Origin: Petrosia ficiformis
Taxonomy: Eukaryota; Porifera; Demospongiae; Haplosclerida; Petrosiidae
Assembly (NCBI GenBank): GCA_947044365.1
Contig: OX345636.1
Location: 60,701,537 to 60,765,536, forward strand
Length of the DNA stretch: 64,000 nt
Reading direction: 5' to 3'
The position numbers were made by a program, and so were the translations under genes. This document shows, piece after piece, positions 22,401 to 33,920 of the stretch. The notes beneath the pieces are model-generated. The model worked only from the letters and a program-made list of their open reading frames with translations. It was not told the origin of the DNA and did not search any database. The stretch's first letter is position 1, and each line of letters begins with the position of its first letter.

Positions 22401-24067
22401 ATTACATTTTCCACAAGGTACCATCTCTCCATCAAACACATGTGAGGTCGTCGTAAAAGCACTGGTGGGTGGTAAATTCCAATTTCCAGAGGGTACAGAG
22501 CTCGTTAGTGCAGTATATGCAGTTGCATTTGGTAAGAAGCTACTGAAAGCTGTTGAAATGGAAATACAACATTGTGTCAACCTGACCAATGAAGAACAAG
22601 GGAAGTATTTGAGCTTTGTATCAACAGCTAAAACCCATCGACATGATCCTAACAAGTTTGAGTTTGTAGAGGGAGGAGTGTTTTATCCTGGTAAAAGATA
22701 TGCCAGTATCCAACGAATGCATTATTGTAAGAATGCAATAGTAGAAGATACCACACCTCCTCCTGAACATAATAATTCATCAGGAGATGATGATAGTGTA
22801 AAAGCAAAACTTCGAATGAATGGTAATATTAAACATCGTATTACTGGTATTATAATAATTTTATATGACTATACTGTAGATAAGAGATGTTACACTGGAC
22901 AGGTATATTATGAGAGAAAGGGATACAATACGTGGCTGATGAAATTCATAGTTGTTAGAGATATTGATGCTTTCGTCAAGGTATACATTCATTAAAACTT
23001 TTACATATGTTTATATTTAGTGATTTTATAGTACATATCTACTAAATATCCTAAATTTGAGGAAGATCAGACCATCAGATTTACATTTCTTGATCCAGTG
23101 GATGGATATGTTGAACTTGTTCTTGAAAATAGGGATCAAGTGATTTCACAGGGATGGAGTATTGAACCACATGTGGAACCTCTCAGAGTAAGTAAAATGT
23201 GTGATCATACTGAGTTATATATTATGGTACTAGGGCACATCAGAATATGTAAACATATTTGTAGCATCCATGCATGTATATACACAATGTAATGTATTTC
23301 ATTTACAGCTTATGAAGAGAGACATTGATCTATATGGATCACATGACATCAAACTTCCTCCTTCCTGTCTTTTATCTGTGTGGACTGAATCATCTAATCC
23401 TAAGAGACGTTTCAGTCATCCTTTACCACTGAGTGGAATAGACTCTAATACAAGGAAAATATATATACATCGATATCTAGAAACCAGTAGTACATCAGGT
23501 ATGTAGAACTATAATGTGTATTAGTAGTAGTTAACACACACTCTATTATCTGATTATCAGAAATCACAAGTCTGGAACCAGAACAGCAGATTAGAAACAT
23601 TAAACATGAAGATGGTGCTACACCTAATACAGGTATATATTAACAATCATTATACTAAACATTTTATATTGAATTGATTTCATTGTCATTAAATGACAGA
23701 TACTGATAGATCTCATATTGATACTAGTCAAATGATAAAATGTATTGAACTAGTAATGGAGAAGAATCATGCTAAACTATGTCGATTATTTAAGACTGGT
23801 TCATTGAAAACTCTTGCTGATGAATTATTAGAAGCTGGTATAATAACACGTGATGTCCAGACAAATCCTACCAGTGATACTATTATTAACTGTTTCTTAT
23901 CTGGTTTTGTATTCAAAGATGAAGTAGAAGAGATTGAGGAATATTGCGTGAAATTCTTCAATGCTTTTTACGAAATACGTGGTCCATACATAGATGCAGC
24001 TAACAAGATAAAGAAATCCATACAAGATACAATTATAGATAAACTAGGAGTTCAGTTAAATATATAA
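14396..24067 (+). CDS. Gene A: kelch - coiled coil - ZU5 - helical tail protein (intact)
   Basis: Exons read: 14396-14402, 14555-15100, 15158-15330, 16777-16968, 17169-17340, 21283-21474, 21529-21663, 21727-21849, 21908-22012, 22070-22249, 22307-22822, 22880-22980, 23032-23187, 23309-23498, 23561-23632, 23700-24067. All junctions are GT-AG with matching phase. The sum is 3228 nt, exactly 1076 codons including TAA. The first coding exon supplies only Met-Ala plus one base; the protein begins [14 protein letters not shown]. Residues about 1-363 form six kelch blades with glycine pairs in YTWGG, FYYGG, LVFGG, VMFGG, MISGG and IVTGG. A charged coiled coil of about 245 residues follows, then ZU5, a beta-rich module and a helical tail. 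No signal peptide or membrane segment is seen, so it is probably cytosolic. Function is inferred by analogy with ZU5-death proteins (UNC5, PIDD). An alternative is two separate genes, but phase and paralogue order support one. Confidence 0.85.
14555..17340 (+). other. Kelch propeller exons of gene A
   Basis: Four exons encode about 360 residues with six kelch repeats. Each repeat shows the usual order of a hydrophobic strand, a Gly-Gly pair, a variable loop and a Trp or Tyr (for example [13 protein letters not shown] and NNWREVV). Blades 1-3 are in exon 2 (14555-15100), blade 4 in 15158-15330, blade 5 in 16777-16968 and blade 6 in 17169-17340. Kelch propellers usually bind protein partners. 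There is no BTB or BACK domain ahead of the propeller, so this is not a cullin-3 adaptor of the KLHL type. The 1.45 kb intron 15331-16776 carries dispersed repeats. Confidence 0.88.
15331..16776. other. Intron of gene A with dispersed repeats
   Basis: Holds two copies of CATAAGCGCATATTTGCGGA (15650 and 15692 region) and two tandem diverged copies of a roughly 110-base core at about 15880-16010 and 16040-16170. The core is also found inside the MITE at 894-1197 and at about 31530-31640. Confidence 0.6.
17700..20960. repeat. Giant degenerate ATGT tetranucleotide repeat in an intron of gene A
   Basis: Almost all of this stretch is ATGT/TATG repeated with point changes, interrupted at about 17820-17975 by a truncated MITE end and at 18984-19373 by a MITE. 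It fills most of the 3942-base intron 17341-21282 between the kelch and coiled-coil exons. Gene B has a shorter version; the matching intron of gene C (53575-54711) lacks it. Long open frames here are only repeat translations (Tyr-Val-Cys-Met, His-Thr-Tyr-Ile). Confidence 0.95.
18984..19373. mobile_element. 390-bp MITE with TA flanks inside the ATGT repeat
   Basis: The left end reads CAGTACATTTCAAAAGAAAC and the complement of the right end reads CAGTGGTTCTCAATAGAAAC. Both continue into TTGCGAGTT. TA dinucleotides flank both sides (18982-18983 and 19374-19375). The interior is unlike the surrounding repeat and has no coding capacity. Tc1/mariner-type mobilisation is inferred from the TA target. 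Confidence 0.75.
22307..22822 (+). other. ZU5 domain exon of gene A
   Basis: One 516-nt exon encodes about 172 residues. The stretch [12 protein letters not shown]...VVVKAL...ELVSAVYAV...VEMEIQHCV follows the ZU5 pattern known from ankyrin, ZO-1, UNC5 and PIDD: a proline-glycine turn after a beta strand, a Leu-Val-Ser-x-Val-Tyr segment, and a strand ending in x-His-Cys. No His-Phe-Ser autocleavage site like that of PIDD is visible. The exon ends in an acidic serine/aspartate-rich linker. The following 57-nt intron (22823-22879) has a multiple-of-three length and no stop, so intron retention would stay in frame. Confidence 0.68.
22880..23498 (+). other. Beta-rich module after ZU5 in gene A (possibly UPA-like)
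   Basis: Three exons (22880-22980, 23032-23187, 23309-23498) encode about 149 residues rich in predicted strands, with landmarks [31 protein letters not shown] and [10 protein letters not shown]. The position directly after ZU5 and before a helical tail is where UPA sits in UNC5, PIDD and ankyrins. The order of a WxI segment, a VW segment and a final KI-I-R strand loosely recalls UPA. The match is by layout rather than clear sequence identity, so it may be an unnamed domain. Confidence 0.35.
23700..24067 (+). other. C-terminal helical domain of gene A (death/CARD-fold-like)
   Basis: The last exon encodes about 121 residues. They read as a bundle of amphipathic helices around [29 protein letters not shown] and [19 protein letters not shown], then a lysine-rich helix and TAA. 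The spacing of a leucine-rich helix, a Gly-Ile-Ile-Thr turn and three further helices resembles CARD/death-fold domains. That would complete a ZU5-x-death layout. No hallmark residue proves it, so the call rests on helix pattern and context. Confidence 0.42.
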
Positions 24068-24500
24068 TACATCTATTAGTTTAGTTTATTAATACTTTTA
24101 TATTATGTTATGTGTAGTAACTTTTTTTTTTTATTAATTTTGAAGTTTCCATATTATATACAGTTTGATTATGTGTGGGTGGTGAATTAACTTACACCTA
24201 CACTTAATTACAAAGCATGGGATGAGGCTGTATTGTAAACCACATTCAACCATGTGCTTAGGGTTGACTCAAGAGAAGAACAAATTATTGAACAGTAAGT
24301 CTGTATGTCTGTGCAGGTTAATTTGGATTAGGTTATTGATATATTCATCTCTATATTTTTTCTTTCATCTATCTATCTATCTATCTCAGAATGACAACAT
24401 GTTAGTAGAGAGTTTTATATATACTCAATACCTGAAGATATGTACAGTCATTTTCTTAAGCTGTTATGGAAGTATCGCCTAACTTTAAATGAAGAGAAGT
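24068..24500. repeat. 3' flank module of gene A, shared with genes C and B and with 63.2 kb
   Basis: Words GTGATGAATTAACTTACACC, CTACACTTAATTA, AAGC-TGGGAATGAGGCTGTA and AAGTCTGT-TGTCTGT-CAGG recur at 58290-58560, 44180-44960 and 63230-63420. The last copy has no kelch-type gene in front of it within the window, so it marks a lost or moved gene end. Confidence 0.75.
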
Positions 24501-25550
24501 ATGTTTGTGTGAGCATATAAATTATGTACATAATTATACTTGTCTGTATACTGTACATATGATATATATAGAACACATATGCACTTTAACTCATGTTTGT
24601 GTCATAGTAATGATGCACATCAAAAACACTGCACGGGATGTAAATTCACTAGAAATGCCTACACCCACAAGCAGTGGTGTGGAAACAGCCAGTCATGCAG
24701 GACATTGTCCGATAAATGTAGTGAATGTCCGGTAAATGGAAACAAAACTTTATACTAAGTATATAGGGAACAGGACAAGAGTGATGAAAATAGGTCAAAA
24801 TGTCTGGCAGTTAACTCAATGTTTCCACACCCCTGCCCACAAGTGTGATACAACTCATCCACAAATGTGCTACAATTTTTAAAACATTATCAAACATTCA
24901 TTTCTTGAAATCATTGAAATTTTACAATGAACAAAAGTAGCAATTTGTTTAGAAACATACATACACACAGAAACCAAACTCACACCATCATTGAATCTAA
25001 ATCACTTGATACAAATTAAACAATCAATTACCATGTAGATAACCAAAATCAATAAAACAACGAAAGATCTGAGGAACTATCGCACAACAAAACATCATCC
25101 GGGTCTTCTTTATCAGCATGGTAAGTGGCTAACGACTTTGTGGGCTTACAAATCATTGAGTGGCAGGTAAGTCGTCATCAACTTCTTCTTCACACTCTTT
25201 TTCAAACATGCCATTATTTTCATCAACTTTATAGTGTTCTTTCGTCTCTTGAGAGAAAAAAATTCACCGTTTGAGAACAGGAATAGGCATTGGCAGCTCC
25301 CTGAAATCAGAGGAATAGTGAAACGTGAGTCTGTTGTTTGACTGGTTTCTTCAATGACATCACTTCGTTTCTATGGGAACTGCTTAGTAACTTCGATGTG
25401 CATCATTACTATGACACAAATTACTTATAACATGCCTAGTTGGGTAGTATCTGATTTACAGTCACCTCCCCTTTGGTCACTTCGCGCCCTCGGAATCGTT
25501 GACTGTAAATCAAATGCAGCCCTGCTAGGAGTGTTATAACTATTACTTGT
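24500..25550. other. Unique insert in the gene A 3' flank; no gene recognised
   Basis: This stretch is absent from the gene C flank. A Cys/His-rich open segment at 24610-24760 (HCTGCKFTRNAY, QWCGNSQSCRTL, KCSECPV) is curious but has no splice or start support. An inverted repeat TGATTTACAGTCA / TGACTGTAAATCA lies at 25450-25512. Confidence 0.4.
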
Positions 25551-25559
25551 GTAATATAC

Positions 25560-26704
25560 TTTATATAATATACATTGTACATGTATTGTATTGTACATGT
25601 ATAATGTGTGTGTGTCTATTTATGAGGAATACGATTATGATGAAGTCATACTGGGTTATAATGAACTGCCACACACATGAAAATTGTATCTATTTATGTA
25701 TTTCTCTATCTGTATTAATTTATTATGTATATTCTAGAGCTGGGATTATTGTTTGAAAAGAACAATCAAACCTTCATCAGCAAAACGAATGAAGTTTTGA
25801 TACCCAATGTTTCTGTTCCCTTCACTGGCTATTGAAGCTTTTAAAACTGTATTATTACTATATAACTAGTACTGATCTATAACATCACTGGATTAAGAAA
25901 TGAGACAGAATCATACATCAACACTGGGCATTGCTGGTATCATTATGAGCATAATCTGATCCACTAAATATCCTATTATTGCAACACAATTGTAGTATTA
26001 TAGTCTCAGTATAGCAAGGATTTCTTAGAAATCTGTAGGAAAATTGTGATTAAAGGGATTATTCAGATACCCATACATATTGTGAATGGATATATGGATA
26101 GCAAAAACAGAATCCTAATATTTATTATATTATAATATAGATGTAATACATGTATACTTACTATACTTACTATACATTTACATGTATATTGTATCAGTCC
26201 ATACTAGTGACTATACATGTACATGTACATATACTTGTATCTATAATTATATATATGCATCATTATAAGAAGCCAATCAGACTGACTACAGTTGTTATAA
26301 CGTAATTACCAATTTTATTTGAAGGTCTTCTAAATATTAGTATTGAGGATGTTAACATGTACATGTACATGTACACATATACATACCTGTACAATGTACA
26401 TGTATCAGAGCTGCATTAGTAGTATAGTACCTTTACTTGTGATAATTAATATTATATTATACAGGTGTGGAGTGTTTTCAGTGACCTACCATTTTGTACA
26501 GCACTACACACATACAATTGCTTATATGGAAAATTTTGTGAATAATTTAGGTTTTCTGGGTTGAATGCTCATTCATGGCATTGCCGTTCATAAGCTTCTA
26601 TATAATTATGTACATATGTATGTATGTATTTACAATTTTATATTGTATGTATGTATGTGTGTAGTTATTGTCCCTAATCTTGTTTTATGCATGTATATGT
26701 ATGC

Positions 26705-26735
<31 letters not shown>

Positions 26736-27830
26736 GTTATTGTTGTTTTACACATGTATATGTACATATATATTCTATTCACTATAATATATTACTTACT
26801 GATCGATCATCACACCACTGGATAATGAATATGAGACATCACATGCCATCAACACCACCTCCACAACATAGTATGAATCAAAAATTATATATATAATTAT
26901 GAATTACTTGATACAGTACGTGGCATGATGATACTATCGCTGTACTTCCATTGACTACAGTATACATTGTGAGTATGAATGTACTACACAGTATTGCACC
27001 TTAGTAGTTTGTAATGTAGTGTTGTTATAGTTAACTATAACTATAACTAAAACCCCTTTTAGTAAGACATTATGTCTTTTAGTTAACTAAACTATGAGTA
27101 AATTACAGTTCATCTACTATTACTAAGTAAATGATAAAGTGTCCAATAATGGACGCTGACATATAGTTAACTAAAACTAAAACCCTCTTATTAACCATAC
27201 AGTAATTCAATTTTATTCCATAAACTTCCAGGCCCTATAAGCAAAAGATGGTCTGGAACAGTTGCTTCAAATTGTTGGTCTTAGCATCACACGTACATGT
27301 AATGTCAACATTTTCGTCATTAATTTAGTCATTTTTGAGTGGAAAAGACATTTGTCTCATGGACCAAAAGTTTGAAGCAAATGTTCCATACTGTGTTTTC
27401 TCCACTGGTACAGTATCACAATAGTTGAAATAATACTTGAAATGACTAAATGTACATGTAGTGTTTGTTTGTAGTGTCAACAAATAATAAAGAAATCTGT
27501 TCAAAAATTCGATTTGAAAAAGATGTATACATGTATTTGTATTTGTAATTGATATTTTATATTAATAAGCACATAGTATTTATATTTAAATACTAATAAA
27601 TGTATTTGACTAATTCTACCTAATGAATCCGCTTACTTACCATTAATTAAATGTATAAATTATTATTATATTTATTAACAGGTTGAATCTAGAGGTACAT
27701 GTATATTATCTGCATTTCCTCCACCAGTTTTTGATGCATCAATTCCACCCATTCAACATCATGATCATTATATTGTACCCATTCCTGTTCCAGCACCTCC
27801 TCTGGTATGAATGTGTGTAGCGATCTATGT
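25560..27830. repeat. Segmental duplication copy 1 (pairs with 60420-63200)
   Basis: Shares in the same order GAGGAATA-GATTATGATGAAG, GAAAAGAACAATCAAACC, ACTAGTACTGATCTATAACA, CTGCATTAGTAGTATAGTAC, CAGCACTACACACATACAAT and the proline-rich exon near 27682. The other copy is longer by internal insertions. Confidence 0.85.
27682..27804 (+). CDS. Proline-rich exon-like segment of an unknown gene
   Basis: Between an AACAG acceptor and a GTATGA donor it reads VESRGTCILSAFPPPVFDAS then IPPIQHHDHYIVPIPVPAPP. The partner at 63062-63192 keeps PPPPVMNPSAPPTHHLDHHN but has a two-base insertion near its start (TCTATAGAGG against TCTAGAGG). Another Pro-rich segment with a donor (HHMPSTPPPQH) lies at about 26830-26871. 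The rest of the gene was not found. Confidence 0.35.
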
Positions 27831-27839
27831 ACATGTACA

Positions 27840-28490
27840 TGTATGTATGTGTGTGTGTATGAACTTGTAGTTTAATTCATGTATATAATGGTACAGTATG
27901 TAATATTGAAAGCAGCCTGAAATATGTTAATTACAGTACTAGAGGTGTGGTTGAGACAATCATACATCATGAGTGAATTGAAGTCTCTACTCTTGTCAAA
28001 CAAGTGAAAATATGTCAAAAGTAATAACATTTTTACATGTATGCACTGTACACATTATCAGCTTCATGGTGGCGCACTCTGGTTTTGCAATGTTACCAAC
28101 TGTATGACTGCTAAGTTATGGCTGCTCAAATTTCAGATTTTTGGAAAACACCCATTTAATTAAATGGTATACAATGATAATGGCAAAATTTAAATACTCA
28201 TCCTACAGAAACTATAACGATCTGTGGTTCAAGAGTTGTACCACAGCTAACCATGGTATATATTGTACTATTTAAAACTGAAATCATCATCTGGTTTCCA
28301 TGAACTTTGTGCTACAAATGTTTTGTTACTTTAACTGATTTATAATGACATGTTGGTGTAGTGAATTATCCAAAAGTTATTTATTTGTAGTTATAATTAC
28401 ATTATATATACTGATATATAAGGAAGTTTTTTAGGAAGAAACCCTCCTAACGGTGTTATATTCAAATAGTCCCAGTTTGATGGGCACACT
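27840..28490. other. No gene seen
   Basis: AT-rich sequence following the duplicated segment; no exon or repeat recognised apart from short TACATGTA palindromes. Confidence 0.4.
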
Positions 28491-28497
28491 TTTTTTT

Positions 28498-28620
28498 AAG
28501 GAGGCAGCGTGGCTTAGTGGTTGGAGCTTGAGCTTCATGATTGAAAGGTTGTTGGTTGGAGTCCAGCTGCGGTCATGTTGTTTCCTGTAAAGAGAGTGTC
28601 TGTCTTTCTGGGGACTTCAT
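28498..28620 (+). mobile_element. tRNA-derived SINE
   Basis: TGGCTTAGTGG (28510-28520) matches the RNA polymerase III A box and GGTTGGAGTCC (28554-28564) matches the B box with one change; the 34-base spacing is that of a tRNA. The sequence does not fold as a full tRNA with an acceptor stem, and a non-tRNA body follows (TTTCCTGTAAAGAGAGTGTC). It is therefore a SINE head rather than a working tRNA gene. Confidence 0.65.
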
Positions 28621-28689
28621 TGATATTATATATACTATAGCCACGTGATACGAGTAATCTTACCATCCCCACTTCAAACATCAGGTATT

Positions 28690-30570
28690 GATTTATATCA
28701 ATATCAGTATTGACACATTACATATAATAATATATTCATATAACCACAAGATATTTTAGGATGATATACAATAGTCCTCAATAAGCAGTTCCCAGTAGTG
28801 TTATTATAATACATTATATTATATACTGTATATGTATTCATATCAAATTTATTTACATGTAGCTTTGTGGATGAGGCACTGGAAAATAGATGTATAACGA
28901 AATATCTACAGTGAAACAGTTAGATGAGTTTATGAATTTTTAATAGTCTCACATTTTTTTGTAAACAGCCTACCTGTATAACTTCAATAACTAACTTTGT
29001 TGGATAGAAGACCTTCTCATGTAGCCATTTATACAGAAATAATCCTTCATGAGTTGTTTACAGTATTGTTTACAACATAAAGTCCATCATCTTGTGAAAA
29101 CATATTATATAACACATGTATAGCACGATACATATTGTAGTACATGTATAATACACGTGTAAAATCATACTGTACATGTGTTATACATATACTACAATAC
29201 CTACCATACTATACATGTGTTACACATATACTACAATACCTACCGTACTATACATCTGTTATACATACTACAATACATATCGTATGTTTGTGGTACATGT
29301 ATAAGAGATGTACAGTAGGGTAGGTATTGTAGTAGGTGCATATACATGTAATATATGGGAACTTTTTATTGAGGTCTACTTTACATTGCTATGTATAATT
29401 ATGATCATATATAATAATATATATATATATATATATATAATATTGATACTAGTCTTAGTAAAATGTTATTAAGTAGTGAAGGAGTACTTCCTGAGTTAGC
29501 AAATTCTCTAAGTGATTTTAGGCACAGTACATTAAATTGAGAGATAAATATAAATTAAGAGATAGGGGTGTTTCACACGTAATGTAATTGTGAATGTCAC
29601 AAACTGATACGCATTTATAATTAAACCCACATGTGCTCGTAGTTAAACACATATGCTATCGGGGTTAATCCAGGATGTTGTCATAGTTAAACCTGCACAT
29701 GTGCCTGTGCGGGGATGCATTTAGTACTAGTAGACATGTGGCAAAATTAATCAGTCAAGGTGATGTGTTATTCTGTTGCTGTTGTTTTCTATATACTGTC
29801 TACACTGGAAAAAATAAAGGATTAAAATAACCATTTTATTGGTTAGTACAGTTGCAAGGAATAGCATTAGTTTCATTTTAGATTGTCAATTATTGTCATA
29901 GAGGATGTTGTGGCTACATGCATGTATGTTACTATGACATAATTAAATTAATTATAAAATTAATTAAATTATGTGTTTGTGGGTTTACAAACCTTTTTGA
30001 TGGTCAGATACAATTACATGTACTTTAGTATAAATTATACTAAATCTTAGACATGAAATGTGAGTAGACAGCACTCTAAAATTATAGTGATTCAGCACTG
30101 GCCACTGGCAAATAATAATAATTGAGCTACACCCGCAAAATGGTTAATTAAATAATTTGCATTTTTATACATGCACGTACCTATGTGTTTATATAACACG
30201 TGCATTTGTATGTCAAACACATTTGCTAGAAGTGTACATGTGTATACAAGTTCAACACGAGTGTGCCTCTCTGATATGTACTGTATTGTGTAATAGTGAT
30301 GACATGATATTCAAACATTCCTCAATCATTTTAGTTAACATTTAAATTAAAGAACTGGACTAGTGATAATGTGAATATTATTATTGCAATAATAGATAAA
30401 TAATTATATGTAGTTATGAATACATGATTACACTCATACTATAGAGGTCTATCCCACCTCTTGTATATTCATTAAATGCGGAACAAATAATAAATACAAA
30501 TGTTACTAAACCACTACCTGTTTATGATCAAAATTATGATTTACTATCTGCTATCAGAAAAGATATAATC
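28690..30570. other. No gene seen; short direct repeats near 29105-29345
   Basis: Several related copies of TATACATGTGTTATACATAT with ACTACAATACCTACC appear at 29105-29345, the last in inverted orientation (GTAGGTATTGTAG). A TA microsatellite lies at 29417-29440. No coding signal. Confidence 0.5.
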
Positions 30571-30990
30571 TATCATAATGAGAATGTGTCTGTTAGAATG
30601 TGTCTGTTAGAATGTGTCTGTTAGAATGGGTCTGTTAGAATGGGTTTCACAAGTTTTGAAGCATGGGCCAATTTGTCTCAACAATGAGAATACATCTTGA
30701 GATAATTAACAAAGAGTTAATGCTGTTAGTGACAATATTAACTGTGCTATCTGGCACTTTGGGCCAAATGATGTGTCATATGAGCTTATCAAAAACACTG
30801 ATATGTCTGTTAGAATGGGTATGTGTCTGTCATAATGGTATGTGTCTCTTAAACGTTATGTGTTTGTGATATAGAATGTTTACATGTGGTACTAGAAATT
30901 CTCATGCTATTAGGAGAGAGGGACTGTCCTATTATATTCCCGTTGATAATACATATAGTTTAGTAATACTGATATGTGTTATTTCTACAG

Positions 30991-31157
30991 GTAAAGAGTT
31001 ATGTATAGTTGAGCTGCAACAAACTGGAGTAGACAAGAAACAACAGCAGTTTGGTACTGATTCGGCTTCTATTTTTTTCTCAACATATGACTTGAGTGGC
31101 TATGAGTCTGGATCTGATGATAAGGAGGGTGCTGAGCAATTGAGTGGCATAAACTAA
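30991..31157 (+). CDS. Possible terminal exon of an unknown gene upstream of gene B
   Basis: An acceptor TTTCTACAG at 30982-30990 opens a frame GKELCIVELQQTGVDKKQQQ ending DLSGYESGSDDKEGAEQLSG-IN-stop at 31157. The acidic end and the decayed partner at 13830-13930 suggest it was once a coding exon, perhaps of a gene duplicated along with each kelch gene. No upstream exon could be joined. Not recognised. Confidence 0.3.
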
Positions 31158-31159
31158 AT

Positions 31160-32900
31160 GATGTGATTTGCATGTGATCAACGTGTTTCAATGAAAATCA
31201 TTTTACTTTGTGTAGTAATTACATACTGTATGTAATTGATTTTATCGTTCAATTTATTATTGTTTTAGATGTTTCTTTCTTCATTTTGAAAGATTAACTT
31301 ATTATCAACCTGTTTACTAGTTTATTGATCCTGTTTGTTATTTTAGTGACATTTTGAGGTCTCTACATAAACTACTAAACCTGAAGACCTATAACTGTCA
31401 TAACTATAGCAAATTTAAGAAAGTGACGATGGAGGTTATAATATTGATGATACACTGCACAAAAGCAGAAAGATAGTGCAGGTCTATATGTAGTTAAGTG
31501 ATAAAGCTAAAATACAGTTAACATTGCTACTGAATCAAACACTCTGGCTTGATGCCTTCCTGCAACTAATGAAGCATTGTAATTATATGGATTTCTTGGA
31601 AGCCCTTCTGTGAAACTAAGCGAGTTTAATAAGAGTCTGTGCTCAATGTGCTATTTAAAATGTGGAAGTTATACAGGTGACTGAAGTGTTGGCCATACTT
31701 GCATTGCTGTCTTGCTACTATACTGATCATAAAGAATAAATTCTGCTGCAGGATCAGAACGTTATCTTCCGATTATGATAGTTGGATTTATCTTTAAAAT
31801 TGTAATTTTTGGCTTATTAATTCAATACTTTTTTGATGTTCTTACTTTGTAGCACAATTGAAAAGGGTCTCCTTTTTGTCTTGAGGCTGGGTTGCATAAC
31901 TATAGTTTCACTGCAGCTGTGTTTGCCTGTTATATTATTAGGCGAAAAGAAGTAACTATTTTTATCAATATTAAGTATGAACATGTGGCGGTTAATAATT
32001 TTGAATCCAAAAATGTCTACTCTCAAAATGTGTGAATGATGTTAATTGATGTGTCAATTATCAGTGAGAAATGAATTTCACCTAAAGACGCATAATTTTT
32101 CCTAAAAATCATTTATTATATATTTCTACTAAAAGAGTAGTTCCTTGTGGTACGTACACCTCGTTGCATAAAACATAGGAAAAGTAACTAAAAGTTTAAA
32201 AGAAGAATTTTTATCAGGAGAAAGAACTTTGAACACATGAATAGATACAATCAAACACTTTGTAAGTTTATTTCACTATTTTAATAAACCTGTAAGCTAT
32301 GTGATCATTTAATATCCAGTATCACCATCTAGACATTTTAAAATTAGACATTTTGATATTAGACATTCTATATAGGAACCAACCATTCAGAGTACTCCCT
32401 GAGAGTGGTATAACTCTTCTCCCGAACTGTATTTAGAATACAAGAGAAATAACAAACCACAAGATGTACATTAGCAATAACATGTTTATTGTGTATACTG
32501 GTTGATATCATTATTATGATCTATAGGGCAATCCCTATGATTACTTTCCACAGGTTGAAACTATAAAATTAATAATATACATGTATATATAATTATAATT
32601 GTGTCATAATAGTCCAGGAAGAACTTGAAAAAGATGCTTTAGCTTATGGGAACTAATAGCTGTACTATTCCTAATGTTCTACGAGAACGTTTAAAGAGTA
32701 AGAAGAATGGATGATCAAAATAATAATTATAACAAGAATAATTATATACATGTTTAATTAACTATTATTAATGTTTCATTACAATAGTGACAGTTTTTTC
32801 CTGCAATTTCATAAGATTCTCACATGATATCATGTGATATCTTAGCGACCAGTGTTGACTCTTCACAGACCACAAGGTGTGGCTCTTAAGTTCCTGACCC
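31160..32900. other. 5' flank of gene B; no gene seen
   Basis: The interval 31530-31640 is a diverged copy of the roughly 110-base core seen in the MITE at 894-1197. At 32820-32900 lies the single-arm version of the hairpin region of gene A. Confidence 0.5.
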
Positions 32901-32914
32901 TTGAGCTGTCTATA

Positions 32915-33853
32915 ATGGCTAATAGTAAGTGAATTATATATCTCTGCATTTGTTGTTATAAACACTTGATACATTAGATAAATAAGTTACTAATATCTCT
33001 TGAAAGTAATTATTAATATAATATTTATTTAATTATTAATAAACAAGTACTGGTTTATGTATATTATATAACATGTATTTGTTAAATATGTGTGTTACTT
33101 GTCATGTTATTATAATCATGTATTGATTGTTTATTATCAGGTGAATATCAGTTGGGATGGAGGACATACCACTCCACTGTAGTCATTAATAATGTCTTAT
33201 ATAGCTGGGGAGGAGACCAGGGGGACCTTCCTCAAGTACACAACAATCAAGAGAAGAAGAAGAGTACATCTTCCATTGATTTATTTGATTTACAAATGTT
33301 TACATGGGAGAGGAGATCTACTACAGGTACTGCACCTGTATCAGTGATGAAATATGCTTGTACCTACATAAACAATAAAATCTTCTACTATGGTGGAGTG
33401 TGTAAATATGATGATTGCTTTCATAACAACTTATACGAACTCAATAACAAATGGAGGGAGGTGGTTAACAGTACTCCTGATAATGTACCAATGAAAAAGA
33501 TGAGATGTGGAATGATATCATTAAAAATCAACGGGAAATATAATTTATTACTTTTAGGAGGATATGGACCAGTACCAGTCACTATACCCTCCCATTCCCA
33601 GTATATTCCTAATCCTAATATACCGAATCGCTGCATCACAAATGAAGCACACATGATGTGTGTTACTACATCACCAGGTATTACATGACTCACATTATGT
33701 ATTACATCATAATGATATCATGTATTTTCTTCAGGTCAATTGATAGTACCTATCATAACAGGTACTCGTCCACCACCATGTTTTGGATTTACTATGCATA
33801 CACTTCCTAATAACGAAATCTCTTCTTGCCCTCTTCAGGACGGACGAAACTAG
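32915..33853 (+). pseudogene. Gene B kelch stub, truncated
   Basis: Exons 32915-32924, 33141-33677 and 33735-33853 encode a 221-residue protein that starts [15 protein letters not shown]. It matches gene A through blade 3 and into blade 4 up to HTLPNN, where homology is lost. After about 33814 the frame runs through unrelated sequence and stops at TAG 33851-33853. The missing part corresponds to the rest of exon 3 and kelch exons 4 and 5 of gene A. A fold-back element follows directly, so insertion with deletion probably broke the gene. A short kelch-only protein could still be made. Confidence 0.8.
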
Positions 33854-33920
33854 CTCTGCAGTATTATTATATTTATCAGAATATAGGGAAAAACTAGAAC
33901 CCAATTAAGTAGTTTATTCC

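Noticed and set aside
22307..22822. PIDD-like autoproteolysis in ZU5
   Set aside because: No His-Phe-Ser site is visible in the exon.
24540..24758. Cys/His-rich peptide as a zinc-binding gene
   Set aside because: No splice sites, no conservation in the gene C flank and no known spacing pattern; left as a note only.
28510..28570. Complete tRNA gene
   Set aside because: The A and B boxes are present but acceptor and anticodon stems cannot be formed convincingly.
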